A stretch of 64,000 nt of DNA from Anticarsia gemmatalis. Taxonomy: Eukaryota; Arthropoda; Insecta; Lepidoptera; Erebidae. The position numbers were made by a program, and so were the translations under genes. Below the pieces are notes generated by a model that did no database searches, was not told the DNA's origin, and worked only from the letters and a program-made list of their open reading frames with translations. The stretch covers positions 4,987,501-5,051,500 of the forward strand of contig NC_134765.1 in NCBI RefSeq assembly GCF_050436995.1, written 5' to 3'. Of this stretch, positions 11,506 through 24,897 are shown piece by piece; the stretch's first letter is position 1; every line of letters begins with the position of its first letter.

Positions 11506-12880
11506 TAGTTTTACGTAATTTTGTACTTATCCGTCTATAATATTTTAGAGCAAAAAAGGAAAAAAATAATTACATCCAAATAAAATAAACTACATTTATT
11601 ACATTGTACTCAAAACAATTAAACATTTTTGTAAAACCAAAATTGAATTCCCACGATTGCACAAAAACCAGCAAAGTTCTCAAAGGGTTAATTTAAAGTG
11701 ACAGTTTTAAAATCGCGTCAAGATTCGTCACGGTAGGTACTGCTTTGATATTGCATCACATTTGACTGACAATTGACGAGTGTGAAGAATTGAGTCTCGT
11801 GCGAAAATTCATGACAATGTTCGGTTAGTGAAAGTAATTGTGTTAGTGTTGTCAAATTGTTTTAAAAGAAATTGTTGGGGTGGCAAATTGCATGAAAAAG
11901 AAAATATTGATTGCGACTGTCGATAACAAATTGTTAAGTCTGATGAATATTAAAATAAGAGATTTGATTTTTATTTCATTATTGGAGATTCAAATCCTTT
12001 CTGACTGTTCTTTTTTACTTTTCTATATATGACGAGAAAACCACTTAAAGACCGATTTTGAGTATTAATATCTGCTGACGTTTAAAGTGTAGTAGACGCT
12101 GGAATTGTCGGTAAATGCTCTTGAATCCTAATTCTGGAGCACACTCGCCTGAAATTCAAAAAAATATTCACAAAATATATATGTAGTTTTCATAAAGACC
12201 TATTTCCTCAGACGAATTAACATTCATTTACAGAAACAATAAAATAATCTTCATACAATTAGATGTAGCTGACATTACACAAGATGTCGTAAACCGCAAA
12301 GTTCTTCGTTTTATAGTCTTGAGAATTAACGCGAAAGGGTTTATAGTTGTTTTGTATGAATATAAAGATGGTTTATTAAATAATTTTATTATGAAGAAGA
12401 CGACAGTCTTGTTTCAAGTGTTATCAGTGTATGCATATTATAATGAGAAAAAAAAAACTGTCCAACAGATAATGTTAATGATTCATAAAATTTGGTTGAA
12501 CAATGGATATATCACGAGGAAACTTTGCTGGAAAGTTCCTGAAACGATTATTGAATAATTGCAAAATCTCAAACTCGAATTCGCTGACCATATAGCATAG
12601 CTTCGTGGCCTTAAAGACCAACCCATCTCTCATTTTGGTAAAACTAGTTTAGCAGTGAAACTGTAATACACTTTTTCATCAATCATTTCTCAAACTAAGG
12701 AGAGGTTTTTTCATTTTTGTAACACAAAAGTTGGACGGGTTCCAAGCATTTTCTGTTCCGTGTCAGATCTTTCCTCTTTACTGTCTCCTCACCACAATTA
12801 ATCTTCTTTCTCAAATATTTGCCTCCACAATTTCATTAGCTTGTAACACCTTGTTCCCTCAGTAATAGTGTCAGCGTCTG

Positions 12881-12894
12881 CCACCAGATGGCGT
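12881..12894 (+). promoter_or_regulatory. CTCF-like motif
   Basis: CCACCAGATGGCGT matches the animal CTCF core consensus at 13 of 14 positions. A single motif is weak evidence, and similar strings also occur in lepidopteran repeats. Confidence 0.25.
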
Positions 12895-14591
12895 AAGATC
12901 GTAACTCCTTTTTATTTTGTTTTATTAGGCCACTGGGTTTCGTTTCACGACGGTACTGTAACTTTTGTGCTCTGGTGGTAACTGTTAGTTAGTGGAAGTA
13001 AATAATTGTTGTGGTAAGTTTCTGTCTTTTGTTTGTGTTCATTGTTTCTTGTCCTAGTGGGTAATCAATTAACGGAAAAAATCCTGAACACTTCTAATAG
13101 TTGTTTTTAATTCCGAGCTACAATAAACACTTAGTTGGTTATATATTATTTTCTGAAACATGTTTTTTAGTTAGTAGATTGTAATTATTCCCGGAAATCT
13201 CCAGAAAATGATGTAAACAAAATTCAAAATTGCTTTCGATTCAATAACATCATTAGTTGACTAAAAATCATTATTTTCTGTTCCTCTTCCAGTATTCGTA
13301 ATAACACCTTCTGAAAAAAACCAAAAGATGAAACAAAAATGATAAAAATAATAAAATTAATTGGGTATTTGTCAAAGCGACACGCCATTCAGATTGAGTT
13401 GATAGGGACCCTAAAATTGCGTGAAGTGATTATCTTGGGTCCCATCGGTGGGCAATAATTATAGCAATTTGTCGCCCTCAAAATGTAAGGAAAAAGAAAG
13501 TGTCTATTCATTTTATTGAATTTGTTTTGGTTGATCTCGGATGAAAACAAACTGGCATTTTTTCTCTTATAATGTCAAACAATCTAATTGGATGAGGAAA
13601 AATAACTTTCATCTGATACGACTTTAATCATTTATTAATCTTGAGCTATTTTTGTCAGAAAATAACTTGACATCATGTATTTTGATGATAATATTTAAAC
13701 TCCTTATCCCACTGATACACTGTCCGAACAACCAAAAAATATTTGGCAAGCTTAACGCACTGTAACTAACATAATTTGCAACTGACCATATTACGCACTA
13801 TGATGAAAGCGGTGGTAAAATTTACTGTAGGTGTGATTGTCCAAGAATTTGTATGCACGTTAAAATACAAGATATGATAACTTAAATATTAATACATTAG
13901 TTCCTCAAGCCCCTTTATAACAAAAGCTAACAAGTGTGACAATAATTAGCAGATAACGTGACAACTAGCGTGTTGTGTTAACTCAAGTTACGTGCTGCAA
14001 CTAATTTATATGATCACTGCCGCATATGTTGCGTTACAAACGTTTTGTCTTTAGATAAAGTGTGGTATTTTGTGATTTGGGTAGTTAATATTTAACTAGA
14101 GTATTTAAAATTAAAGTTATTTAGTTGTTTGTCATGAAAAAAAAAAAACATTTAAAAGCGAAGTAATGTATTGTAGCGGCGGCGATCGAAACTTGCCAGA
14201 TTGTCAAATAACAGGGTGCGTAAAAGTATTTGTTTTATGCTTTACTTTGTGCTAAACGGACAATACAATATATTGGTAATAAACTACAGCAAAATAGAGA
14301 ACCGATGAATCGAGCAGTCGTCTGAAATTATCAAAACATCTGTTTATTGTAACACTTTTATAAATTACTAAGTATTTGCTAAATGGAGTATTTGAAAACT
14401 TGATTTACCGTGCTCCTTTTTTGCTCTAGAGGAGACTTCAGACTTTCTATGCAGTAACCAGGTAAATTATTTGTAATTATTTGAAGACCTCGGTCAGTAA
14501 ACTCTACTAATTTCACTCCGAAACCGAGCAATACGAAACCCAAGACTACCATAACATTTTCCATAACACTAAACATTACACGGTAGAACGG

Positions 14592-14612
14592 TGACGTAAT
14601 CAAATTACGTCA
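14592..14612. promoter_or_regulatory. Inverted pair of CRE-like sites
   Basis: TGACGTAAT and ATTACGTCA form a 9-bp dyad across 3 bases. Each arm resembles a bZIP (CREB/ATF or PAR) site. Confidence 0.3.
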
Positions 14613-15229
14613 TCATTCGGCCACTGTATGGCTTAACCCATTGGCTGTGCACGGGTTTCAATTTGCGACACTGCTCGCAAATTGGATTAGATTAGTCTTT
14701 GACGGGCTGTTCACGCGTTGGCAAGAAGCTTTTATAGAATAATGACTGCTATTAGGGTACAGTTAGAGGACGATGTGGAAGAAATATTTGGTTTGTTTAA
14801 GGCTGAAATACTGAGAAACTATCAGTGTAATCCAGTTACCAATTTATTTCACAGGAATCACTTCAAATTATACAAGTGAGGATCAAATAAGTATTACAAC
14901 AAAGTAAAGTACATATTTAACCACATTTCTTTACAGTACATTAATAAAACCAAAAAAAAAACTTATTAATTTATGCAAGTACAAATACCTAACTTAAAGT
15001 TTATGTACTTATCTCATTTTAGTCAATTTCCTATAAGCTAAGCGATTCCAGTATGATCAACGAACGGAGAATCGGCACTTACAAATTACAACAAATTTAA
15101 CATACCCAATCACAAATTTTCCCACAGGAAACATTCCAAGCCGCATCTATGCAAATAATAGCCCAACTTTCCATTACAATTACAATGAAAAACTGTCAAA
15201 TATAACAATATCTTTGTCGGAAGTCGTCC

Positions 15230-15296
15230 GGCCGCAGTGATCTTGCAGCGTCGTAAAATTTTACGATAACGTTGTACGCACGTGTATACTGCGGCC
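15230..15296. repeat. Nested palindrome: GGCCGCAGT arms around a 16-bp palindrome
   Basis: Outer 9-bp arms (15230-15238 and 15288-15296) enclose a perfect 16-bp palindrome, TCGTAAAATTTTACGA, at 15251-15266. The segment is GC-rich against its surroundings. It could be a small foldback transposon or part of a promoter. The inner palindrome is the first of three TCGTAAA-N2-TTTACGA dyads in the window. Confidence 0.6.
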
Positions 15297-15308
15297 CTCA
15301 AAGTGATG

Positions 15309-15362
15309 GGACATCATATTTATGATGTCCGAATATTTATTGGCACCGCCCTAGTGGCGGTT
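15309..15362. repeat. Two adjacent short hairpins
   Basis: GGACATCATA and TATGATGTCC pair across 2 bases. About 20 bases further, CCGCC and GGCGG pair across CTAGT. No coding frame accompanies them. Confidence 0.5.
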
Positions 15363-18300
15363 TTTGTAAATTGCAATTCGGTAGCTGCGGTTCGTTTGTT
15401 TGGAGTATTTATATTTTGTAAAAGATAATGTTGCAGTTAAAGTTAAATAAAGTTGCTAAGTTTGGAATGGAGTAGACGATTTTAAATTGTAGGTTAATAG
15501 CTTTTTATTAACCCCTAATTAATAGCAACGGGATCTGCTTGAGTTATTTTAACGACAAAACAATGCAACTAATCTTTTGTAAACTGAAAATTGACAAACA
15601 CCTTATTTCGACGAACAACTACTTACCTACATACTGACATAATACTTAAAAAAGGCATTCAATAGCTATATAGCTAGTCTACAGTATAACAAATAAACAC
15701 AAAAGAAACAGAACGAACCTCACAACAGTCTATACGTTAAAGCACTCGGAAAAAAACTATCCGTAACAATAAATTAAGCCTAACAAAATCCTCTATTTAC
15801 GAAATAACTTCAAAAAACTCACCCCTCATTTCATCCCCTCCATTTTTATCGAAATATACGTGTTAACAAAACAAAAAGATTTATTTTCAAGTAGCAGATA
15901 AGTTCCGCCACAATCTGAAGGAACGTTAAATAAATATAGTGAAAAACCCAATAAAAGTATATGGCCTAATCTCTATCCAATATTTTCTTAGTTCCGATGC
16001 GAGTTTTCCTTTTAGTCGTGAGACGGTAGGAAAACATGGACAAGTGAGGCATTTTATATCTGCGAAGTAAATTGTATTAAGAAAGTTACAATTAAGGTAT
16101 AACTTGCTATTATTTAATACTATGATAAAATGCAACAAGTAAGTTTATTTAAAGTAGAAAGTGATGATTTTAGAGTCAAAGTAAATTACATTAATAGTTT
16201 GATGATTATTTTATAACAAACTTAAAATATTGGAGTTAGGACCTCTATCGTACAACTGTAGACAAACATACTTGATATTATTTGTTAATAATTTTAATTT
16301 GTACGATTATGACAGTCATTATGTAAATGCCCCATGCATGACACTGAACTTATCAAAACCACTAAACTATTCTCAAGTCTTTAATTTTATCATTTTCTTC
16401 AAGACATATCCACAATTTTCTCCCACTCCCTCAGTTTCCACCTTATGCTTTTATCGGCACGGTAACAGTAAGCAATACCGGTTCTGTTATCTCACAATTA
16501 TTTAGGAGAGCGTTCTTAACAAATAAACACTCCAAGGGGATGACGCCGTTATGAGTTATGGTAATGAAAACATTGTGGAAGGAATATTATAACGTCTGGT
16601 TTGGGAAGTTATTTTTTGTTTATTTCGTGAATAATAGTTCGATTCGTCGTCTAAATGCGCATGCAGAGATAATTCCTTCTATTGACTAATTAAGATTGAA
16701 ATAGTCAAATAAGTCTCACAGCTAGATGATTACTAAAGTATTCTAATACTCAGGCCTTAAAGCAACTTTATTTTATCATCTTTATTAAAAAAAATCCGAC
16801 TAAATAAAAAGAGGATTCGTGTGACATTGAGCTCCAAAAATGATATTAGTTGGAAATTGTCCAAAATTTCCAAAAGGTGTGTTTGACAAACAAACCAAGT
16901 TTTAAACCAATCCAATTAAGAATCCAAAAAAACATCAGATATTTTATATCTTCACAATAAAATCTATCATTATTGTAGTGGAAAACGCAGCTATAAAACT
17001 TTAAGTAGTTCGGACTCACAAAATATGAGCGATGTGCTCGTAAAACTGGGTAAATAATACAAAATACAATAAGTGCCAATATCTGAGACGGGAAGTGTTC
17101 GCGATCTTCACAAGATTGAGATACACTTGGTTTATGAAAATATATTTCTACTATCTTGCACGGTATTACAATTAAAAAAAGTTATAAATCGTTAAATTTT
17201 TCTTCTGTCTATCTAATAAAGTAGTAAGCAGATAAGATAAAAAACACCGATCACTGCATTTAATTTTAGACTATACTTTTTCATTAATTCTTGAGATCTC
17301 ATAGCTGTAGTTTCCTATGATAATACTAAATTGTCAGTTTTAAAACGGGGACTATGGAATCTATAGAAAATTTAGTAATAATACTTAAGCATATTTTCCT
17401 TGATTTCGCTAAACATTTTTGTTGCATTGGTTTTGTGCGAAACTGACGACAAAATATGGGTAATCGTGTTTTTCACGTAATGTTAGTTTAGTTGTTTCGA
17501 AGCGAATGTTTAAGAATTAAACAGAAAATATTTTTAACATTTCTCATTGTGCCTCAAACTTTGATCTAGTTGACACTACAAGGCGTCATAAGGGCGCGTC
17601 CACACACCGCGGCGCGTATCGCGTCGTAAACATTTACGATCAGCGAGGGATTAACCGTGCCGTTTGCTTTTATTAAAAAACAACTATCTGTTGTTACGTG
17701 GTACTGTTTGGAAGTTGGTTTTGTTTTCTTTTGTTGAGTTTAGTTTGACTCAAACAAGCAAAAAGTACTCAGTTCTTATACATATAACGTGAGCATATAG
17801 AGTAATTAGAATGAGTCTTTTGTGTAAACCCATCATAAGGGAGCTGCTTATACTAATGGCGTTACTAAAAGTAACGAATTTGTTTTGTTTATAATGTCAC
17901 ATAACATTGTAACATGGAACTAGAAAATAATTCATATAAATCATTTTCTCCATTAAACAGTAACTCTGTAACACGTTTACAACACAACGATTTTGACTTT
18001 AACTCGGGATATTAATATTTCATTACATTCAATAAACATGGCAGTATGAGAATACATCAAAATCCAAATTCTCACAAACCTTCGCTAATCTTATTTTCTT
18101 TACCGCAGATAGAGCACGCTGACCAATACTAAATCGGATTATTGACCACCGCCGCCACCGGTCAGTATAGGCCCTAATAAAATGCATGGAAATTGATGAC
18201 AAGCCAATGAGTGAATCATCGTGTCATTGGGATTCATCGATAGAATAGGTGGAATCGCTTATGGATAAATATTTAAAATACTTAATTTGTTCTAGACAGT

Positions 18301-19233
18301 CGCTTTCATATTAAGGTCATTCAGAAATGTTCAAACAGAACGAAAACATAAGTATATTTTCAAAATGAAACTGAAAAAGTCTGTTTTGACTTATTATTAT
18401 ACTGTAAAAATAAATCTTACATTCCTGATTCGCTCAGTTTTACATTAAAAATCAAACACAGTTTTTGATTAATTTATGCAATATTATGTGATACCAAGGT
18501 ATTTCGCAGATTTCAACTATGAAAACCGGGTTTTCACTAAAGTTTTTGACACGAACGCTTCAAAACTAAACCGTTTTATGTTCATTTGACAATTTCTCCC
18601 ACAACTATTAGCAAAGGATGTCCAAATCTCGAGGGATGTCCACTGGTCAGTTTACACGTCAAAGGGTTTACACACAAATCTCATTTTGACGGTTCATTTG
18701 GTCAGTCTGACTAAATGAGTTGTTATATTATTTGTGTACCGTGGGAAATATTTGTGGAGAGTAATAGGAAACACGTGTTGGAATTACGGATTTTTGAATG
18801 TATACTAAAATTGTCGTGATAAATTCGCGGCCGATAATTTCTTAGAGGAGTAATTTTAAAAGCGAGAAGTCTGAATCTCATTAGGCCACTAATGGAATAT
18901 CCGTCAGGAACTGACACCGCAAATCTCAACCCTTAGAATTACAAAATTTTCTGATCTGTATGATTAGTAATTCTAACGCAATAATTACAAAAAGCAAGCA
19001 AATATTATAATAAATCTTACTCAATATAATATTGAACCAAAAAAAAACTTGTAAAAACTTCAATTAAACTTTTCAACAACGCGTATTAAGAAGTCTATAC
19101 TACATTATTATGTTATCAAGACACAATAAACATCAAATGACATCAAACCATGAGAATTTTCAAAAACCTATCATCACATCATTTATCAGTACATTCAGTA
19201 CCGACTCAAAATCATTAACACTTTAAATGTTTT
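15363..19233. other. Non-coding AT-rich DNA
   Basis: No gene was recognised. A GC-rich patch at about 17590-17650 contains the second TCGTAAA-N2-TTTACGA dyad (17624-17639). Confidence 0.5.
17624..17639. promoter_or_regulatory. TCGTAAA-N2-TTTACGA dyad, second copy
   Basis: Seven-base arms face each other across CA. The half site is of the type bound by posterior Hox (Abd-B/HOX13-class) proteins, according to published binding motifs as I recall them. It lies in a CpG-rich patch. Confidence 0.35.
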
Positions 19234-19366
19234 GACAAACCATTAAGTCCTTCAATTGACAATTGAGCACTTTGACAATCGATAATGGAATTTGAGTTTG
19301 ACAGTCAACGTCATATTTTACAGTTGACGTAATTTTGACAATGTCAAAGTGACATTAATAGAGTGC
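19234..19366. promoter_or_regulatory. Cluster of TGAC/TGACA sites
   Basis: At least seven TGAC-type sites, most of them TGACA or TGTCA, fall in about 130 bases, including the dyad TTTGACA-A-TGTCAAA near 19335. TGACA is the core recognised by TALE homeodomain proteins (Hth/Meis, TGIF). Whether it acts as an enhancer or promoter is inference. Confidence 0.35.
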
Positions 19367-20325
19367 GTTAGGTTTGTAATGTGTTTATAGTTTTTTTGTT
19401 ATTGATTTTAGTAAGCTTTTGTTGTGATTTTTCTTGTGTTGAGAATAATGGGTTATTGTAGAAGTACTGCTTTGATGGAACGCCCAATCAATTGACTATT
19501 TTTATTGATGGCTCTAACATTTTTCTTTCTTTTAAAACAAACTTATAAATATGTTTATGCAACTTGTAGCATTTCATTATAATTATAGCTTCTGTAACAA
19601 AGGCTCGAAGGTCTATGTTCTGAAAAAATGGACTTGATTTTAAATACTAGTTCTAAAACAACAGTTTGGCATTTTTATTTAACTGTCAGAAAATTAGGTT
19701 TTTTGGGCCTAATGGGCATGTTATTACATAGTAAATGAAAACGTTTGATAGCTTGAATTGCGTGTAACATTATCTACTTACAACATAATATTATGACATC
19801 AACTAATATAATGATCAGCAGATGATAGTAATATCAAACCCACATCACATCAGTGTCATGTACTTGTCATTTTAGGGTTGATAAGATGTTAAACTATCTA
19901 ATTAATTAGTTTTAATTACTTCAACCCTTTCGCTGCTAATAGAAGGGTTGTGATGACCACACGCAATATTTTAATAGGTTACTATAATATAATCAATAAA
20001 CGAGATACGAAGGTAATCAAGAAAGGTTAACTACTAATTTTGTTGCACAATTCTTTACACGAAAAGTAAAAAGATATAATTTTGGTACAACACTTATCGA
20101 GTAACAAATACTTTAAAATAATAACGTCTTCTTTCCGTAGTGGTGGGTAGAGACAAAGAATTGACAGTTCATTTACATTCAAACATCTAGTCAGTTTCAT
20201 ACATACATCTGACCTTTATGACGAAATCTCTATTACCTTCAAAAATATTTATTTTCTTCCAGCTTTATCTATTGCACTTAGTTTCTCCAACCCTCCAAAT
20301 CCACATACTTTTCAAATTTCAATTA

Positions 20326-20359
20326 TTGACCGTGACGGTCAAAATGACCACACGTGGTC
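20326..20359. promoter_or_regulatory. Two adjacent dyads with TGACC/GGTCA half sites
   Basis: TTGACCG and CGGTCAA face each other across TGA. Four bases further, GACCAC and GTGGTC face each other across AC. GGTCA is the nuclear-receptor half site, so hormone-receptor binding is possible; the spacing is unusual. Confidence 0.3.
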
Positions 20360-23300
20360 GCCAGATTTACATCGCAACAATGTCTTAATAGAACTGTGAC
20401 CACATCAATTATCAAATGTACTGTAAATATTAAATCTTTTGGATATTGTGGCTAATGAGAGAGGATTGGACAACATATTTTGTGGGATTTTATGTACGAA
20501 ATGATATATTGAAATAACGTGAAGACTTTATTTCTAAATGTTAGAATTATCTTTTAAAACGTAATGTAACACGGATAATAACACAACATTTGCAAATATC
20601 CCAATTTCGTTTGACGTTTTGTGTAAGATTTTACTCAGAGTACAAGATTATAATGATACCAGGTAATTAGTACGAAAATTAACATATACTTGTGTACTAA
20701 AAAAAAAAAAATTAGCATACCATTAAAACGTCAGAGTATATAATAATGTAGTATCTAAGTACAAAGTATCAAAAACACAATTTTCATCATCGAAATTACA
20801 ATAATTGTTTTCTATCTCTGTATCTGTGTTTCCTACCCTCAACCCCAGAGATTCAGAAATACAATTTATTTGAAAACCCAAACTAGAGTGTCATTGTTAA
20901 CACTAAAATTAGGTGTGACCGGGTCCAACCGACCCTAGAATTTACGGACAATGTATTTTTAAGGACATTCCGTCCGGTTCAAGTGTCAATGTGATACAAT
21001 TAGTTCCGGACCACAAACAAAGGGTCAATTTTTGAAAATCCTCACCATTTTGTTTTGGCTACTTAGATTTTGATATATTTATGTGTTTGGGCTAGCAACC
21101 GTTTGGATGTGGGTGTATAGATGTGTCGATAGTAAACGTTATTTATGACCGTTTCGCATCAAAAATATAGTTGTTGAAATTTCTATTTTTATGTTAGTTG
21201 GTCAGGTTCGTCTAAGTATAGCGAATTTTTTGTTTCTAATACTGATTTGTGTTGTATTTTGATTATGTTTCCTATTAAAAATATTTCAAGCATAGTTAAG
21301 TTTATGATGATATTTATATAGCTCCTTTGAAAAAAATATTTGACAAATGAAATCCTTTTATAAAAATTTAAATTTTATATTTATTTACCCTAAACAAAAT
21401 CGAAAGGGTGTGGCCATTATTTTTATTAATGATGTTTTTAAAAGGCACATTAAAAATTAACCCAACCGTAATTTAACCACAAACAATCGTTTGCACAATA
21501 GATAAAGTAAAAGAAAACAATTTATCAAAGAGTGACAATTGGAAAAAGAGATATATGGTTATTCGATGTTATTAAAGAAATTACGAGGGGAGTTGTCAGC
21601 TGCTTAGAGAGCGATCTGTAAGGGTTGATCCGAAATTGTAATTTTGAAAACGTATTCTCTAACGTAGTCTCTAAAATTGTTACGTTTTGTAGAAAATGTA
21701 AACTACGCGGTTCTAGCAACTATAGACGCTACGCCGTAGCGATAAGCAAGACGTTTGTAGGTAACGTAGAACCTTCGTAGCTACACCTAATAGCTACGAA
21801 AAGAAAAGTAACAAACGGGCTTGCAACTTTACTACATACCAGATGTTGAGATTTTTGTATCTATAATAATATGATACGAGAACGATTGAACAGGACACTG
21901 TTCTGGTCTTAAAATAAAATAAATGCGAGATATTTCTAGCAGCACTTCTCACTCTTCAAGGGTAAAATATTTAACAAAAGGGGTAAAGTCAGCAACATCG
22001 TTAATACTCCACACACTCCAACGATTTTCTATGGGGGAGGGTAAAATATTTTTACCTAAATCGAGTTTTGACGCGCGGATATTACCAAAATTGGACTGAC
22101 CCAAGGGTAAAAAACAAAATTATTGAGTGCGGAACCGTAAATGTGTTTATTTGATTTATATACGGTAAACGGGTGAAGTTGAGTGTATTAGCTAGTTTTA
22201 TTCAATTGTAATACTTTTTTTGGATGAAAATGGGATTATGATGTCATGTGCGCTTTTTAGGGTTAAGTGAAGAATAGTGTTCAGTGCAGAATAATATAGT
22301 AATTTATATCAATTTACGAAAACTTACGATTAAGCTAGAACAGGGGTTGGAGGGTCAATTGAAGCGAACATTATGGAAATACTTTTTTCGTGTATCGTGT
22401 CATATTTTGTGATTTCCCTACAAAAATGATAACATAAACCTTTTAGCGATTTCTTTTTTCCAAAATCAATTATCAAAACAGTAGTGGCACATAACAACTC
22501 ACTGAATTCGAACCTCATAAAGTTAAATGGACTGTGATGGAGTTCCTAACATGTGTACTGCTACTAATGGCTTTAAAATTTATTGTATTGACGCCCACTT
22601 TATATTTAAAACCATGTTTATATTGCTCTTTATGTAGACCTTATGTGAAAGCAATAAAGTGTATTTTGGAATGAACTTATGTTAAGGTAATGTTGTTTAT
22701 AGATTATGGTTTGGCAAAGGGGCATTTTCGTGTAAGTAGTTAGAACATTTGTTTTGGATTTATTGAAATTGATTTATATTTTATATTACTATACACTGAA
22801 CTATACAAACCTCATGTGCCTAAGATAGGAAAGAAGTCTGGAATTTTCAAATTCATTCTTCGTTATCTTCATATTTATACATTTTTTCGTGATTTTCCTT
22901 AAACACCCGTCATTAGGGTACGATGTAAGTAGGTGTGTATATTTTTTAAATGTTGACTAATTTTACTTAATTTTTACTTTCTTCTGCAAACATTTACTTT
23001 TGTTGTAGCCATATCTACGATAGAACATATACATTATTGAACATCCAAAAGACATATTTTATTTCGCCAAGTCCAATGTTATTTTACTGTAAATTTTCTG
23101 CTTTAAAGTAAACACGATTCTATAACAGAATGTGAAAATAAACCAACATTAAAATACGTGAACATTACATTCAAATCTAACAATAAACTCTACGAAATCA
23201 CTGAGTTTAACTTTTGAATTGAACGCGAGCAATCCATTTGAGAGTGGAAGCAATTTCTATATGGAAACGGCACGATATGGAACCTTTAAGGAACTGGGAT

Positions 23301-23859
23301 AAAATGTGTTCTACTATTGTTATGTGGTAGAATATTTTTGAAAGGTGGATTTGATCTCTAAATTCTACGGCAATGATGAGGAAAGGTATGGAAAAGTAAA
23401 TAACGTTTTGGGCTGTGCTATATACATATAGATTAAATAAATATAATTTTGATTACAAGTCTGTGTGGATAAACTGCAGTGATTTGCTCAAGTATCTTGG
23501 AGATATTTTTGAAAGGTAAAATCGGTTTGTAATTTTTGCTGTTGTTTGTCTATAGTGTAATGTAATTTAGACCCTTGGTCAGCGTAGAGGCTTTAGTCTT
23601 TATACCTACCTTTCTTTCAAGGTTGAGATAGTATAGTATTTAAATAAGAAGTGAATTGACCTACTATTATATCGATGAGAAGATTAACATATTTTACTAT
23701 TAGTGCCAAAAGCGTTGTAAAAACTTTGTTTTTTAAAAAGTAAGTTGATATACATAATGTATCATTATACATAATTTTGTAATCTGCTCATATAAGCGAA
23801 CGATCTAATCGGACGTATATCCAAAACACCAATGCACGCAAACCCTTTGGAAGTCCATA

Positions 23860-23875
23860 TCGTAAAACTTTACGA
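23860..23875. promoter_or_regulatory. TCGTAAA-N2-TTTACGA dyad, third copy
   Basis: The arms are identical to the other two copies, with AC as the two-base spacer. Imperfect symmetry extends a few bases further out (GGAAGTCC against GGATGTCA). Confidence 0.35.
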
Positions 23876-24106
23876 TTGACATCCGTCGTATTAATGCACA
23901 GTATCGTTGTGCATCGTCCATAGACTGCATAGATTTATGATCAGTGCCACTTGACATGCGGAGGAAATGGCCGGTTTATGATATAAGTTTAGTTGCAGTA
24001 AATATTATATTATATAAGGGAGTGAAGTAAATACTTTAGTAATGTCAGTTTATTAAGTAAACTTAATATTTTATTCGATTAATTTTACAGGTAAAATTTG
24101 GTTTAT

Positions 24107-24222
24107 GCCCGGTTTCTGAAGTATATGTAGCGGTAGTTTATATGATCAAACTGTCATTTTTATATGAGCTTAAACGCCGTTGAATAGACAAACTACCGCT
24201 AAATGTGCCTCAGAACCCGGGG
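24107..24222. mobile_element. MITE with 33-bp terminal inverted repeats
   Basis: The arms 24107-24139 and 24190-24222 match at 27 of 33 positions and include AAACTACCGCTA. The whole element is only 116 bp and encodes nothing, as expected for a miniature transposon moved by a transposase made elsewhere. I recall similar short elements as common in Lepidoptera. No clear target duplication could be fixed. Confidence 0.65.
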
Positions 24223-24454
24223 GTTTGAATGTTAGATGGGCACCAAGTGTCTGTCGCCGCGCGTAAAATATTCAATAGTTTCGACTCTTATTTTGTGAAC
24301 CAAACGTTTCATAGTAAGGTCTGTAATATTATTCCAAGGACATAATTTTTGTTAACAAAAATAAACGGAATAGAGATTTTCTAAAACCATTTTTACAAAG
24401 TTTAACCCTAAACCGCTGCGGTGGTACGTCAACTTTACAATTGTTTTATCGTGT

Positions 24455-24649
24455 ATGGTGTACACCGCGAGTTCGTTAAAAATCGCATTAGTCGCGTTTA
24501 TCGGTGTCGTTACCGAGCGCGGAACTTTTAATTTTGTCTGGTTCTCAATGTTTTTGATATTTGCTTTCTATTTAAAACCAAGATACTTTTGTGTGAGTAA
24601 CTTTTTAATAGGTATGTTTATTTTCTTAGTACCATTTGTTTCCATATAA
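24455..24649 (+). CDS. Weak candidate: hydrophobic open frame, unknown
   Basis: An ATG frame of 64 codons starts in CpG-rich sequence and has three hydrophobic blocks (around residues 8-20, 25-40 and 48-63). At 24593 it crosses GTGAGT, a good splice donor, so a first exon of 24455-24592 is possible. AT-rich DNA readily gives hydrophobic frames by chance, and no partner exon was found. Confidence 0.15.
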   Translation: MVYTASSLKIALVAFIGVVTERGTFNFVWFSMFLIFAFYLKPRYFCVSNFLIGMFIFLVPFVSI

Positions 24650-24897
24650 TGAAACCCTTTATTATGGGTTGATTTTGGTATCTCGAGTATTTATAGACGG
24701 AATTACATCGTACATTATTTATTTTTCAAATAAACTGAAGATTAAACTTTTGGGTGTAGAAGCACTATATTTACTATCAAAAATACAGTCACAGTCAAAT
24801 GAAATACAAGAATAAACTCATAATTTGAATAATGACGTCACTCAAGCAAAGAAAGCACTACAATTTTTAACTAACCCATAAAAGCGCAGCAATTTTG

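Larger units (their letters stand above)
11506..15229. other. Non-coding AT-rich DNA
   Basis: No gene was recognised. Features noted are a CTCF-like motif at 12881-12894, a CRE-like dyad at 14592-14612 and a poly(A) run near 14139. A 32-base stretch (14430-14461) is flanked by acceptor- and donor-like sequence but is too short to support as an exon. Confidence 0.5.
19367..24106. other. Non-coding AT-rich DNA
   Basis: No gene was recognised. Noted are two adjoining dyads at 20326-20359, a CGCTACG-C-CGTAGCG hairpin at 21727-21741 and the third TCGTAAA dyad at 23860-23875. The open frames show no coding signature. Confidence 0.5.

Noticed and set aside
12881..12894. CTCF boundary element
   Set aside because: It is kept only as a motif. 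A single site without partner or conservation data does not support a boundary.
14430..14461. 32-base stretch between acceptor- and donor-like signals
   Set aside because: Such signals arise often by chance, and 32 bases give no usable coding evidence.
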